Shown here: positions 38,820-48,147 of the stretch, one piece after another
Layout: the number at the start of each line of letters is the position of its first letter
How positions within the stretch are numbered: the first letter of the stretch is position 1
Origin: Govania unica
GTDB taxonomy: Bacteria > Pseudomonadota > Alphaproteobacteria > Sphingomonadales > Govanellaceae
Length of the DNA stretch: 64,000 bases
NCBI RefSeq assembly: GCF_027920805.1
Contig: NZ_JANWOI010000001.1
Coordinates: 1-64,000, forward strand
Direction of reading: 5' to 3'
Position numbers and translations under genes: made by a program
Notes under the pieces: model-generated
Databases searched by the model: none
Told to the model about the DNA's origin: nothing
Seen by the model: only the letters and a program-made list of their open reading frames with translations

Positions 38820-39428
38820 TTAAACGCCCTTGGTCAAACTGCGAATAATGCGCCGCACCGTCATCAGCGCCCGGTGCTTGCCGAGCCCGGTTTCAATGAT
38901 GAAATCGGCACGATGGCGTTTTTCCTGATCGGGGATCTGCTGTGACAGCACATGGGCGAAGCGTTCCGCCGTCATGCCCGGCCGTTGCAGCACCCGCGCC
39001 CGCTGGATATAGGCGGGAGCACTGACCACCGCAACATAATCGCAGCGATCCTCACCACCGGTTTCAAACAACAGCGGCACATCGATCACCACCAGCGGCA
39101 GGCGGCGCATGGCCGCGCGATGGCGAAACTGCATTTCCATCCCGCGCACCCGGGGATGCAAAATGGCCTCAAGCCGCCGCAGCGCCAGCGGATCCCGGAA
39201 CACCTGAGCGCCAAGCGCCACCCGATCCACCGCGCCATCCTGCACCACGCCCGGGAACGCCGCAGCAATCACCGCCACCGCAGCACCACCCTTCGCCATC
39301 AACTGATGCACGGCGGCGTCGGCATCGAACACCGGCACCCGTTCGCGGCGGAACATGCGCGCCGTTTCCGACTTGCCCATTCCGATGGAGCCGGTGAGAC
39401 CAAGCACGATGGGGCCGAAGCGTCTCAT
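38820..39428 (-). CDS. coaE: Dephospho-CoA kinase
   Basis: CoaE performs the last step of coenzyme A synthesis. The 202-residue protein has P-loop GLTGSIGMGKSET, the DADAAVH substrate motif and the lid QQIPDQEKRHRADFII. Its ATG overlaps the aroE stop (ATGA). Confidence 0.96.
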   Translation of the reverse strand: MRRFGPIVLGLTGSIGMGKSETARMFRRERVPVFDADAAVHQLMAKGGAAVAVIAAAFPGVVQDGAVDRVALGAQVFRDPLALRRLEAILHPRVRGMEMQFRHRAAMRRLPLVVIDVPLLFETGGEDRCDYVAVVSAPAYIQRARVLQRPGMTAERFAHVLSQQIPDQEKRHRADFIIETGLGKHRALMTVRRIIRSLTKGV

Positions 39429-40288
39429 GCTGCAAGATCTGCAAGCAACATGGCGCGGAGCGCCTCGCTCGGCCGCACCTCGACCCCGAACCAGGCGGCA
39501 AAGCCCGGCCGCGCCTGATGAATAAGCATGCCAAGCCCATCTACTACCGGATTACCGCGCGCCCGCGCCGCCGCCAGCAAGGGCGTCTCAAGCGGCACAT
39601 ATACAAGGTCAGTTACAAGCGCCTGTCCATTCAGTTTGTCGAGCGCCAACGGCGAAGCCCCGTCTTTCATGCCGACCGTCGTTGTGTTGACGAGCAACCC
39701 CACATCCGCGAGCCGCTCTTCCCGCGCCTCCCACGGCAGCGCCGTCACCCGCTCAAATACCGAAGCAAGCTCTCGGGCCCGTTCCGGCGAACGATTATAA
39801 AGCCGTATGTCCGGCACTCCGGCCTCAAGCAGCGCCGCGATCACTGCCCGCGCCGCGCCGCCCGCGCCAAGCACCACCACCGGAGCCGCCGCAGGGTTCC
39901 AGTCCGGCGCACGCTCCCGCAGATTTTCCATAAAACCATAGCCGTCAGTGTTATCGCCAAGCAGGCTGCCATCGGCGCGCACGATGATCGTGTTCACGGC
40001 CCCGATGCGGCGGGCAAGCGGGGTCGCTTCATCCACCAGTCTCAAGGCTTCTTCCTTATGAGGCACGGTCACATTGACGCCGCGAAAGCCAAGCGCGGGC
40101 AGGGCGCGCAAGGCCCGCTCAAGCTCAGCCGGCGGCACCGCAAGCGGCAGATAAGCGCCATCAATGCCATGGGCCTGCAGCCAATAGCCATGAAGACGCG
40201 GCGACCGCGAATGGGTCACCGGCCAGCCGATCACGCCGGCGAGTTTGGCGGCGCCGCTCACGCCGGGCAAGGATTTCTGGTCGCTCAT
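39425..40288 (-). CDS. aroE: Shikimate dehydrogenase (NADP)
   Basis: AroE reduces 3-dehydroshikimate with NADPH. The 287-residue protein has the substrate-binding GWPVTHSRSPRLHGYWL and VNVTVPHKEEAL, with catalytic Lys in PHK. NTDGYGF and the NADP-binding GAGGAARAVI are also present. Start and stop overlap maf and coaE. Confidence 0.97.
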   Translation of the reverse strand: MSDQKSLPGVSGAAKLAGVIGWPVTHSRSPRLHGYWLQAHGIDGAYLPLAVPPAELERALRALPALGFRGVNVTVPHKEEALRLVDEATPLARRIGAVNTIIVRADGSLLGDNTDGYGFMENLRERAPDWNPAAAPVVVLGAGGAARAVIAALLEAGVPDIRLYNRSPERARELASVFERVTALPWEAREERLADVGLLVNTTTVGMKDGASPLALDKLNGQALVTDLVYVPLETPLLAAARARGNPVVDGLGMLIHQARPGFAAWFGVEVRPSEALRAMLLADLAA

Positions 40289-40890
40289 GCCATGGCCACC
40301 TTATGACTGCGCAGAAAATCGAGAACCGCAAGCAGCGGCAGGCCCTGAATGACATAAGGATCGCCGTCAACGCGGGCAAAAAGCGTCGAGCCCAGACCCT
40401 CGATCTCATAACAACCGACCGTCTGCAGGGCCCGGTCGCCGAGTTTGCCGAGATACCAGTCAATGAACTCATCGGAAAAACTGCGCATCACCAACCGGAC
40501 CCGCGCCACATGCCGCCACACCGCCACACCGTCGCGGGCGATCACCGCCGCCGTGATCAGCTCATGGGTCTTGCCGCGCAAGGCCTGCAATTGCGCCCGT
40601 GCCTCGGCCAGAGTTTCCGGTTTCGAATAGAGCATCCCCTCGGCCACCAGCACCTGATCCGATCCAAGCACCAGCGCCCCCGGCAGATTGGCCGACGGCC
40701 GCACGGCTTTCAGTTCGGCGAGCGTCTCCGCCACATGGGCCGGGGTCGCGCCTTCGGCCAGCATGGCGGATTTCACGGCCTCTTCATCGACCTTGGCCGA
40801 GAGCGTCGCGAACTCAAGCCCGGCCATGGTCAACATGCGGGCCCGCGCCGCACTTTGCGACGCCAAAACAAATGCAGGAGCAGAACTCAT
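40285..40890 (-). CDS. maf: Maf-like nucleotide pyrophosphatase
   Basis: Maf proteins hydrolyse non-canonical or pyrimidine nucleoside triphosphates; older work called them septum inhibitors. The 201-residue protein has ASQSAARARML (with the conserved S-x-R) and LGSDQVLVAEG. Which Maf subtype it is cannot be told by eye. ATGA overlaps exist on both sides. Confidence 0.93.
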   Translation of the reverse strand: MSSAPAFVLASQSAARARMLTMAGLEFATLSAKVDEEAVKSAMLAEGATPAHVAETLAELKAVRPSANLPGALVLGSDQVLVAEGMLYSKPETLAEARAQLQALRGKTHELITAAVIARDGVAVWRHVARVRLVMRSFSDEFIDWYLGKLGDRALQTVGCYEIEGLGSTLFARVDGDPYVIQGLPLLAVLDFLRSHKVAMA

Positions 40891-41720
40891 AACACTTTCC
40901 CCGCCTCGGACCCCTCACGACGTTGGTTGAGCAGATTGAAAATAGCCGCCGCCGTTTCCTCGATGGAGCGCCGCGACACATCAATCACCGGCCAGCCGTG
41001 ATCGGTGAACAAACGCCGGGCATAGACCAGTTCGTCGCGCACCCGATCCGGATCGGCATAGCTCGAACTCCGGTCTTCATTCATGGCTTTGAGACGGGCT
41101 TCGCGGATCTGCACCAGCCGGTCCGGGCTTGTGACCAGTCCGACAATCAGCGGTTCCTTCACCGTGAACAATTGTTCCGGCAACGGGCAGCCCTTGACCA
41201 CCGGGATATTGGCCGCCTTAATCCCCCGGTTCGCAAGATAAATGCAGGTCGGAGTTTTCGACGTGCGGGAGACGCCAACCAGAATGACATCGGCCTTGGA
41301 CAGATTTTCGCTGACCTGCCCGTCATCATGGGCCAGCGTATAATTGAGCGCGTCGATACGGTGGAAATATTCCGTATTGAGCACATGCTGCTGCCCCGGC
41401 TTGGCCTGGGCCTTTTCTCCGAGATAACGGCCAAAAAAGGCAATGGCCGGATCAATCACCGCGAGATAGGGAATCTTCGCACTGTCGCAATAGGACACAA
41501 GCGCCGTCCGCATCTCCTCATTGACCAGCGTGAACATGACGATGCCAGGTTTCTGGCGGATATCGTCCAGCACGAAATCAAGCTGACGCATGTTGCGGGT
41601 CATGGTCCAGGAATGCTTGACCGGATCCGCACCCTGGAACTGGGCTAGGGCGGCCTTGGCCACGGCATCAAGCGTTTCGCCGGTCGAATCCGATACGAGA
41701 TGCAGGTGAAACTTGCTCAT
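40887..41720 (-). CDS. ppsR: Pyruvate,phosphate dikinase / PEP synthase regulatory kinase-phosphorylase (DUF299)
   Basis: This bifunctional protein phosphorylates and dephosphorylates PPDK or PEP synthase. The 277-residue protein starts MSKFHLHLVSDSTGETLDAV and has the P-loop-like GVSRTSKTPTCIYLANRG. ATG 41720 has AAAGG upstream, and 16 more open codons precede it. It is the first gene left of the putative origin, as is its homologue beside the Caulobacter origin, and leads the operon down to dnaQ. Confidence 0.94.
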   Translation of the reverse strand: MSKFHLHLVSDSTGETLDAVAKAALAQFQGADPVKHSWTMTRNMRQLDFVLDDIRQKPGIVMFTLVNEEMRTALVSYCDSAKIPYLAVIDPAIAFFGRYLGEKAQAKPGQQHVLNTEYFHRIDALNYTLAHDDGQVSENLSKADVILVGVSRTSKTPTCIYLANRGIKAANIPVVKGCPLPEQLFTVKEPLIVGLVTSPDRLVQIREARLKAMNEDRSSSYADPDRVRDELVYARRLFTDHGWPVIDVSRRSIEETAAAIFNLLNQRREGSEAGKVL

Positions 41721-41768
41721 CAGCGGCCTTTCTTGCCCTTGGTCTTCAGTCTCAGATATTTCGAACAT

Positions 41769-42180
41769 GGAGCCTCATGGGGTCAAGGTCGAATAACTAT
41801 TATTCTGTGGATAACCTACCCTCTTTGACCCTTGCCGACAAAACCATCAAATCCATTCGAACGCCGTCCCAAGAGTCCCTCCCAATCCTGATCGTCCGTG
41901 AAAAATATGGGGATAGAGATTTTCCTTGCCCCGTCAAAAGCCCATATTTGAACGATTATTCAACTTTTCCCCGTTATCCACAGGCTCAGAAATCAGGTGT
42001 CCCACAAACTTGTCCCGATCCTGCACAAAAAATGCTATCCATGGCCCGTGACCAAACAAGACCCTGAATAACTCTGTGGATAATTTCTCATCAACGTTAT
42101 CCACAGGCCCTACTATCCACTCCTATATTTTCTTTATAAACTATAGATAAGTATAAGGCGGGCGGGTCTGGATAACTTTT
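41769..42180. other. Putative chromosomal replication origin oriC
   Basis: Four exact DnaA boxes (TTATCCACA) lie here: 41806-41814 (minus), 41974-41982 (plus), 42075-42083 (minus) and 42097-42105 (plus). A one-mismatch box TTATCCAGA sits at 42167-42175 (minus) and a weaker CTATCCACT at 42113-42121. An AT-rich stretch (about 42119-42158) fits a DNA unwinding element. The place between ppsR and hemE is where the Caulobacter origin lies. Genes point away on both sides, and the plus strand changes from C-rich to G-rich. I see no clear CtrA site (TTAA-N7-TTAA); one GANTC site is at 41873. Confidence 0.88.
42119..42158. promoter_or_regulatory. AT-rich segment of oriC, candidate unwinding element and hemE upstream region
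   Basis: The stretch with TATATTTTCTTTATAAACTA and further A/T bases has almost no G or C for 35 bases, in strong contrast to its surroundings. It lies directly after the paired DnaA boxes at 42075-42105. TATAAA and TATAGAT within it could also act as -10 elements for hemE, whose start is 45 bases away. Confidence 0.55.
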
Positions 42181-42202
42181 GATCCCTTGCAAGGATGTCA
42201 GT

Positions 42203-43261
42203 ATGAACGGCATGAACGGCAATCAGAACAGCTCCAAACGTTTCCTCAAGGCTTTACGGCATGAACCGGTGGACCGTGCACCCTTCTGGTATATGCGTCA
42301 GGCCGGCCGTTACCTGCCCGAATACAAAGCCACCCGTGCCGATGCTGGATCCTTTCTCGATCTTTGCTACAATCCAAAGCTCGCGACCGAGGTTACCCTG
42401 CAACCGATCCGCCGCTTCGGCATGGACGCCGCTATCCTGTTTTCGGATATTCTGGTCATTCCCCATGCCCTTGGACAGGATGTCCGCTTCGTCGAAGGTG
42501 AAGGACCGCTTCTCGATCCCATTCAAAATCTTAAAAAGCTGTCTTTGCTCCACATGGATCATCTCCATGAACGGCTAGCGCCGGTCTATGAGACCATTGA
42601 CCGCCTGACCACCGCTCTGCCTACGGAAACGGCTTTGATTGGCTTTGCGGGGGCTCCCTGGACCGTTGCCACCTATATGGTTGCCGGTCGTGGCACCCCA
42701 GACCAGGCAGCGGCCAAGACATGGGCTTACCGGGACCCTGAAGGCTTTTCCAAGCTCATGGATCTGCTGGTGCAGTCAACCGCCGCTTATCTTCTGAAAC
42801 AGATTGAAACCGGGGCTGAGGTCATTCAGCTTTTCGATACCTGGGCCGGAAGTCTGTCCGCCGGGCAGTTCGACCGTTGGTGCATTCAGCCAACAGCCGC
42901 CATCGTGAAGATCCTCAAGGCGCGCTATCCAGATGTTCCGATCCTCGGGTTTCCGCGCGGCGCTGGGATCAATTATGTCCGTTTCATCAAGGAAACCGGC
43001 GTTAACGGCGTCAGCCTCGATGCCACGGTTCCCGCCGACTGGGCTGCCGAGGCTTTGCAGCCCTATGGCGTGGTCCAGGGCAATATTGATCAACGATTGG
43101 TGGTTGCAGGCGGTCAGGGCATGATTGATGATGCTCGCCGGATTCTTGACGGCCTTAAAAATGGTCCGCATGTTTTCAATCTTGGCCATGGATTTGTTCC
43201 GGAAACTCCGCCAGAACATGTGGCCGCATTGTCCGATTTCCTGCGCGATGGCAAGGCTTAA
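42203..43261 (+). CDS. hemE: Uroporphyrinogen decarboxylase
   Basis: HemE removes four carboxyl groups from uroporphyrinogen III to give coproporphyrinogen III. The 352-residue protein has APFWYMRQAGRYLPEY and GFAGAPWTVATYM, the two family signatures. ATG 42203 has AAGGA seven bases upstream. It is first in a hemE-hemH-hemJ cluster next to the origin, as in Caulobacter and many relatives. Confidence 0.97.
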   Translation: MNGMNGNQNSSKRFLKALRHEPVDRAPFWYMRQAGRYLPEYKATRADAGSFLDLCYNPKLATEVTLQPIRRFGMDAAILFSDILVIPHALGQDVRFVEGEGPLLDPIQNLKKLSLLHMDHLHERLAPVYETIDRLTTALPTETALIGFAGAPWTVATYMVAGRGTPDQAAAKTWAYRDPEGFSKLMDLLVQSTAAYLLKQIETGAEVIQLFDTWAGSLSAGQFDRWCIQPTAAIVKILKARYPDVPILGFPRGAGINYVRFIKETGVNGVSLDATVPADWAAEALQPYGVVQGNIDQRLVVAGGQGMIDDARRILDGLKNGPHVFNLGHGFVPETPPEHVAALSDFLRDGKA

Positions 43262-43274
43262 GCTTTAATTACAG

Positions 43275-44345
43275 ATGATGGGGCCGGATGTGAGTGAACG
43301 GGTAGGGGTGGTCTTGATGAACCTCGGCGGGCCGGATTCGCCTGCCGCGGTGGAGCCGTTCCTCTATAATCTGTTTCGCGATCCGGCCATCATTCGTCTG
43401 CCCTGGGGCTTGCGTCATTTTGTCGCCTGGATGATCTCACGACGACGGGCCCCACTCGCGCAGGATATTTATGCACGTCTTGGTGGACGCTCGCCCATTC
43501 TGCCGGAAACCGAAGCTCAGGCTCAGGCACTGGAAGCCCGACTTAAAGAGCTTGGCATGGAAGCCCGCTGTGTCATTGCCATGCGGTATTGGCAGCCCTT
43601 TGCTGCTGACAGCGTCACGGCTCTCAAGGCCGAAGGCATTGATCGGGTTGTGCTTCTGCCGCTTTACCCGCAGTTTTCAACCACAACCACAGCATCCTCG
43701 GTCAAAGATTGGCTTTCTGCTGCCAATCAATTGAATTTCAAGGTCAATCCTGTCGTTGCCGGATGCTATCCCCGGGATCCGCATTTTACCAAGGCCTATG
43801 CTGACCGTATTCGTGCGGCGGCCGAGGCTGAACATATCGATCTTAATGGATCGGTGCGGTTGCTGTTCTCCGCCCATGGGCTGCCCGAACGTATTGTGGC
43901 GGCTGGCGATCCCTATCCAGCTCAGATCGAAGCCTCGGTTCATGCCATTGTTGAGAGTTTGGGATGTCCTGATCTCGATGTTCAAATCTGCTATCAGAGC
44001 CGGGTTGGTCCCATGACTTGGATCGGGCCTTCCACCGATGATGAAATCGCTCGGGCCGGCAAGGATGGCAAAGGGATTATCCTGGTGCCGGTATCTTTCG
44101 TATCCGAGCATTCGGAAACCCTGGTGGAACTGGATATTGAATATCGTGACCTTGCGGCAAAACAGGCTGTGCCTTTTTATGTGCGGGTTCCGGCGCTTGG
44201 CATCATGCCCAAATTTATCGAAGGTTTGGCGCGTCAGGTGATCGCCGCCCTTGACCGGCGGTTGCCTGAAAATGCCTGGCGCTGCCCCACAGATATGGCC
44301 TGTGCCTGTCGCGAATCCGATCTCCGCAGCGGCATAAGACAGTAA
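43275..44345 (+). CDS. hemH: Ferrochelatase
   Basis: HemH inserts iron into protoporphyrin (or coproporphyrin). The 356-residue protein has VGVVLMNLGGPDSP, the catalytic-histidine block FSAHGLPERIV and CYQSRVGPMTWIGPST. The C-terminal tail bears C337, C343 and C345 (RCPTDMACACRE), suggesting a 2Fe-2S cluster as in some alphaproteobacterial and animal ferrochelatases. Two ATGs (43275, 43278) and a GTG at 43290 with better upstream GGGG spacing are possible starts. Only 13 bases separate it from hemE. Confidence 0.96.
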   Translation: MMGPDVSERVGVVLMNLGGPDSPAAVEPFLYNLFRDPAIIRLPWGLRHFVAWMISRRRAPLAQDIYARLGGRSPILPETEAQAQALEARLKELGMEARCVIAMRYWQPFAADSVTALKAEGIDRVVLLPLYPQFSTTTTASSVKDWLSAANQLNFKVNPVVAGCYPRDPHFTKAYADRIRAAAEAEHIDLNGSVRLLFSAHGLPERIVAAGDPYPAQIEASVHAIVESLGCPDLDVQICYQSRVGPMTWIGPSTDDEIARAGKDGKGIILVPVSFVSEHSETLVELDIEYRDLAAKQAVPFYVRVPALGIMPKFIEGLARQVIAALDRRLPENAWRCPTDMACACRESDLRSGIRQ

Positions 44346-44356
44346 TTTTTTCAAAG

Positions 44357-44815
44357 ATGGTGACTGGTATGGATGTTCTCGCCCCCTGGTATCCCTGGAT
44401 CAAGGCTTTGCATATTATTGCGGTGATTTCCTGGATGGCGGGCATGCTCTATCTACCGCGGCTTTATGTCTATCACGCTGATGTGCCGGTGGGATCGCCG
44501 CAATCCGAGCTGTTCAAAATCATGGAACGGCGGCTTTTACGCTTCATTATAAATCCAGCCATGATTGTGACATTTCTGTTTGGCGGTTTGTTGCTGGCCA
44601 TGCCGAATCTTTTCAATTGGTCCGATGGTTGGCTTCACGCCAAGCTTTTTGCGGTGCTTTTATTGACTGGATTTCATGGTGCCTTGTCACGTTGGCGGAA
44701 GGATTTTGCCGCGGATAAAAACCGCAAAAGTTCCAGTTTTTACCGCAAGGTCAATGAGATACCCACAATTCTCATGATCTTTATTGTCATTATGGTCGTG
44801 GTGCGTCCATTCTGA
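44357..44815 (+). CDS. hemJ: Protoporphyrinogen IX oxidase HemJ
   Basis: HemJ oxidises protoporphyrinogen IX to protoporphyrin IX in the inner membrane. The 152-residue protein has four membrane helices and the conserved first-helix His in KALHIIAVISWMAGMLYLPRL. FINPAMIVTF and the C-terminal NEIPTILMIFIV block are also seen. ATG 44369, preceded by GGTG, is an alternative start. With hemE and hemH it covers three late steps of haem synthesis. Its base composition is visibly lower in GC than most of the window. Confidence 0.92.
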   Translation: MVTGMDVLAPWYPWIKALHIIAVISWMAGMLYLPRLYVYHADVPVGSPQSELFKIMERRLLRFIINPAMIVTFLFGGLLLAMPNLFNWSDGWLHAKLFAVLLLTGFHGALSRWRKDFAADKNRKSSSFYRKVNEIPTILMIFIVIMVVVRPF

Positions 44816-45103
44816 GCCAGGTGATTGGACGCTAAAAATATCTTGACGGCGGAGAAACACAGGGTCATTAATCGCTCAACAACCTGTCTTTCGATCCGCG
44901 GGCCTTTTGCGACGTCTAACCGTTGTTATCAAGGTTCCGCTCCCATCTCCATCGATTGATCCGTTGACCGGGGCCTTTTCGCTCTCCCCGGTTTCGTTCT
45001 TCGGGCCTGTTCTTCTGATGCTGATATACCCTTTTATCGGTCAATAGGCCCGTTCTGTCCGCTTTTCCCCTCTTCATATTGTATTGCGCAGCACGCGACA
45101 CCC

Positions 45104-46360
45104 ATGAATCTTCAAGATCTCAAGTTGAAGCCGTCGGCCGAGCTTCTCGCTCTTGCCGAAGAACTCGAAGTCGAAAACGCAAGCAGCCTGCGCAAGCAGG
45201 ACATGATGTTTGCCATTCTGAAAAAACTCGCTGACAACGATACCGAAATTTCGGGAAGCGGTGTCATCGAAGTGCTTCAGGATGGGTTCGGCTTTTTGCG
45301 CGCCCCCGAAGCGAATTATCTCGCAGGACCTGACGATATCTATGTCAGTCCGAGCCAGATTCGCCGCTTTGGCCTGCGCACCGGCGACACCGTAGAAGGT
45401 GTCATTCGGGCACCGAAGGAAGGCGAACGCTATTTCGCGCTCCTGAAAGTCACGTCGATCAATTTCGAAGATCCGGACAAAGCGCGCCATAAAGTTCATT
45501 TTGACAGCCTCACACCGCTTTATCCGAATGAACGGCTGCGTCTTGATATCGGCGACCCGACCTCGGATGAAAAATCGGCCCGTATCATTGATATCGTGGC
45601 TCCGCTCGGCAAAGGTCAGCGCGCGCTCATTGTCGCACCGCCGCGCACCGGTAAAACCGTGTTGTTGCAGAACATTGCCCATGCCATCACCTGCAATCAC
45701 CCGGAAGTGTTCCTGATCGTCCTTCTGATCGATGAACGCCCGGAAGAAGTGACCGACATGCAGCGTTCGGTCAAAGGCGAAGTGGTGAGCTCCACCTTCG
45801 ACGAACCGGCCACGCGCCATGTTCAGGTGGCCGAAATGGTCATCGAAAAGGCCAAGCGCCTTATTGAACATAAACGCGATGTAGTCATTCTGCTTGATTC
45901 CATCACCCGTCTTGCCCGCGCCTATAACACCGTCGTGCCGTCCTCCGGCAAAGTATTGACCGGTGGTGTGGACGCAAATGCTCTGCAACGGCCGAAGCGC
46001 TTCTTTGGTGCCGCCCGTAATATCGAAGAAGGCGGATCGCTTACGATTATTGCGACCGCGCTTATCGATACCGGCAGCCGCATGGATGAAGTGATCTTTG
46101 AAGAGTTCAAAGGCACCGGCAACTCGGAAATCATTCTTGATCGCAAGATCTCCGACAAACGTATCTTCCCGTCCATCGACATCACCAAGTCGGGCACGCG
46201 TAAGGAAGAGCTTTTGGTCGATCGCGGCATTCTGTCGAAAATGTGGGTGCTGCGTCGCATCCTCATGCCGATGGGTCCGACGGATGCTATTGAATTCCTG
46301 TTGGGCAAGGTCAAAACGACCAAAAACAACGAAGAATTCTTCGATTCGATGAACAACTAA
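45104..46360 (+). CDS. rho: Transcription termination factor Rho
   Basis: Rho is the hexameric RNA helicase that ends many transcripts. The 418-residue protein has the Rho N-domain (about 1-45), the RNA-binding cold-shock-like domain (about 48-120, with [11 protein letters not shown]), Walker A in [11 protein letters not shown] near residue 180, Walker [16 protein letters not shown] and the R-loop region. No Shine-Dalgarno is visible. The 288-base leader after hemJ shows no gene; in E. coli the rho leader carries autoregulatory attenuation. Confidence 0.98.
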   Translation: MNLQDLKLKPSAELLALAEELEVENASSLRKQDMMFAILKKLADNDTEISGSGVIEVLQDGFGFLRAPEANYLAGPDDIYVSPSQIRRFGLRTGDTVEGVIRAPKEGERYFALLKVTSINFEDPDKARHKVHFDSLTPLYPNERLRLDIGDPTSDEKSARIIDIVAPLGKGQRALIVAPPRTGKTVLLQNIAHAITCNHPEVFLIVLLIDERPEEVTDMQRSVKGEVVSSTFDEPATRHVQVAEMVIEKAKRLIEHKRDVVILLDSITRLARAYNTVVPSSGKVLTGGVDANALQRPKRFFGAARNIEEGGSLTIIATALIDTGSRMDEVIFEEFKGTGNSEIILDRKISDKRIFPSIDITKSGTRKEELLVDRGILSKMWVLRRILMPMGPTDAIEFLLGKVKTTKNNEEFFDSMNN

Positions 46361-46379
46361 GTCATTGTTCCAGAAAAAG

Positions 46380-46416
46380 AAATGCGCCGGAGTGGCAAAC
46401 TTCGGCGCATTTTTTG
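46380..46416 (+). terminator. Rho-independent terminator of rho
   Basis: AAATGCGCCG (46380-46389) pairs with CGGCGCATTT (46403-46412), followed by a T-run to 46416. The A-run on the left (46375-46379) lets it also stop transcripts of the convergent quinone oxidoreductase gene. Confidence 0.9.
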
Positions 46417-46432
46417 TTAAAAACCCCTCATA

Positions 46433-47407
46433 TCACGGCAAAAGCACTGAAGATCCTGTGGTTTTTCGAGCTTCAAGCGCGCGGTGTGCGTCGGCTACGT
46501 CAGCGAGGGACCAGGTCTGATTGACTTCAATCTTGACCTTGCCGCTTTGCACCACCTCGAACAGTTCGTTGGCGCTTGCGGTCAAATCCTGGTTCTTGGC
46601 CATATAGGCCATGATGGTCGGGCGGGTCAGGAACAGCCCCCCTTTGGTCGAAAGGATCTGCGGGTCTACCGGAGGCACAAGCCCCGTGGCATTGCCGTAA
46701 GTGACCATAAGACCCAGGGGGGAGAGGCAATCGAGTGAACCGTCAAAGGTCGATTTTCCAACCGAATCATAAACCACCGGCACGCCCTTGCCATCGGTGA
46801 TCTCGCGCACGCGATCGGTGAAATTTTCGCGTGTATAAACAATCACATGGTCGCAACCATGCTTCCGGGCGAGTTCGGCTTTTTCATCCGATCCCACAGT
46901 CCCGATGACTGTCGCACCAAGCGATTTGGCCCACTGACAGGCAATCAATCCAACCCCGCCCGCTGCGGCGTGAAACAGAATGGTGTCTCCGGCTTTCACG
47001 CGATAGGTCCGACGCAACAGATATTGTGCGGTCAGACCTTTCAACATCATGCCAGCAGCCCGGGTATCATCGATATCCTGGGGCAGTTTGACCACACGGT
47101 CGGCGGCGATAAGCCGGGCATCAGCATAGCCGCCAAGGGGACCGACGCCATAGGCGACGCGGTCGCCGACCTTGAGATCGGTAACATTGGGTCCCACGGC
47201 CTCGACAACCCCGGCCGCCTCAAGCCCTAGGGCGGACGGGAGGGGCAGGGGGTAAACCCCGCTCCGATGATAAATATCGATGAAATTCAAGCCGATGGCG
47301 GTTTGGCGGAGCCGAACCTGACCGGATGCGGGGTCTTCCAACGGCAGATCCACAAAGGTCAGAACCTCGGGACCGCCAGCTTGGGTGATGCGAACTGTGC
47401 GGGTCAT
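46433..47407 (-). CDS. NADPH:quinone oxidoreductase (zeta-crystallin type)
   Basis: A 324-residue medium-chain reductase without structural zinc ligands. It has GLNFIDIYHRSGVYP, the NADPH-binding AAAGGVGLIACQWAKSLGA and the family motif GLTAQYLL. It probably reduces quinones or enones one electron at a time. It lies 4 bases downstream of the dienelactone hydrolase gene, so both may be co-transcribed in a small detoxification set with ogt. Confidence 0.92.
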   Translation of the reverse strand: MTRTVRITQAGGPEVLTFVDLPLEDPASGQVRLRQTAIGLNFIDIYHRSGVYPLPLPSALGLEAAGVVEAVGPNVTDLKVGDRVAYGVGPLGGYADARLIAADRVVKLPQDIDDTRAAGMMLKGLTAQYLLRRTYRVKAGDTILFHAAAGGVGLIACQWAKSLGATVIGTVGSDEKAELARKHGCDHVIVYTRENFTDRVREITDGKGVPVVYDSVGKSTFDGSLDCLSPLGLMVTYGNATGLVPPVDPQILSTKGGLFLTRPTIMAYMAKNQDLTASANELFEVVQSGKVKIEVNQTWSLADVADAHRALEARKTTGSSVLLP

Positions 47408-47411
47408 GAGA

Positions 47412-48113
47412 TCAGCCTTTCAGGTTTCCAGCGAGGAATTCTGCCGTCCGTTGATTGGCCAGATCGGCTTGCTTTTTATTGTAATGATCGCCGCCTTCCC
47501 GAGTGAAGGCATGGTCCGCGCCAGCATAATCATGGAGGATCACATAGGGATTGGTGTTGAGCGCCGCATGAATGGCAGCCTGAGCCTTGGTATCGACAAA
47601 GGCATCGGCGGAGGCGATATGCAACATCAGCGGGCAGTGGATATGTTTTGCTTCACTGAGTTTGCTGTCAATGCCGACTCCGTGATAGCCGACAGCGGCA
47701 TCGACATCCGACCGGGCGGCCATGAGATAGGCCAATAACCCGCCAAGGCAATAGCCCTGACAGCCGACCTTGCCACTGGAGCCGGGCAGGGCGCGCAGAT
47801 GATCGAGACTGGTGATCAGATCCTCGACGCCCTTATCGACATTGAAATTGCGATAGAGTTCAAAAGCCTTATCCCAGGCAGCCTGGGTGTTTGGGGTCAG
47901 TTGAATCCCAGGTTCTTGGCGCCAGAACAGGTCAGGGGCCAGGGCAAAATATCCACGAGTGGCAAGATTATCGGCAATGGCGCGAATATTGGCGTTGATG
48001 CCGAAGATTTCCTGAATGACCAGCACGCCCGGGCCGCGTCCCCCGGCCGGTGTCGCAAGATAGCCGGAAAAATTGCCGTCTTTCGAGGCGATGGTAATAT
48101 CCTGTCCGCTCAT
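47412..48113 (-). CDS. Dienelactone hydrolase family protein
   Basis: The 233-residue alpha/beta hydrolase has the Cys-Asp-His triad of the family: Cys in GYCLGGLLAY, Asp in IASADAFVD and His in YAGADHAFTREG. The real substrate is unknown; most members are general carboxymethylenebutenolidase-like esterases. ATG 48113 has AAGGA upstream; a 73-codon upstream extension overlaps ogt and is not family-like. Confidence 0.9.
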   Translation of the reverse strand: MSGQDITIASKDGNFSGYLATPAGGRGPGVLVIQEIFGINANIRAIADNLATRGYFALAPDLFWRQEPGIQLTPNTQAAWDKAFELYRNFNVDKGVEDLITSLDHLRALPGSSGKVGCQGYCLGGLLAYLMAARSDVDAAVGYHGVGIDSKLSEAKHIHCPLMLHIASADAFVDTKAQAAIHAALNTNPYVILHDYAGADHAFTREGGDHYNKKQADLANQRTAEFLAGNLKG

Positions 48114-48147
48114 GATCTGATCCTTATGTTTTTGTGAGGCAGAAATA

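Noticed and set aside
44816-45103. Riboswitch or small RNA in the rho leader
   Set aside because: I see only short, unremarkable hairpins and no known riboswitch core; attenuation of rho is plausible but not shown by the sequence.
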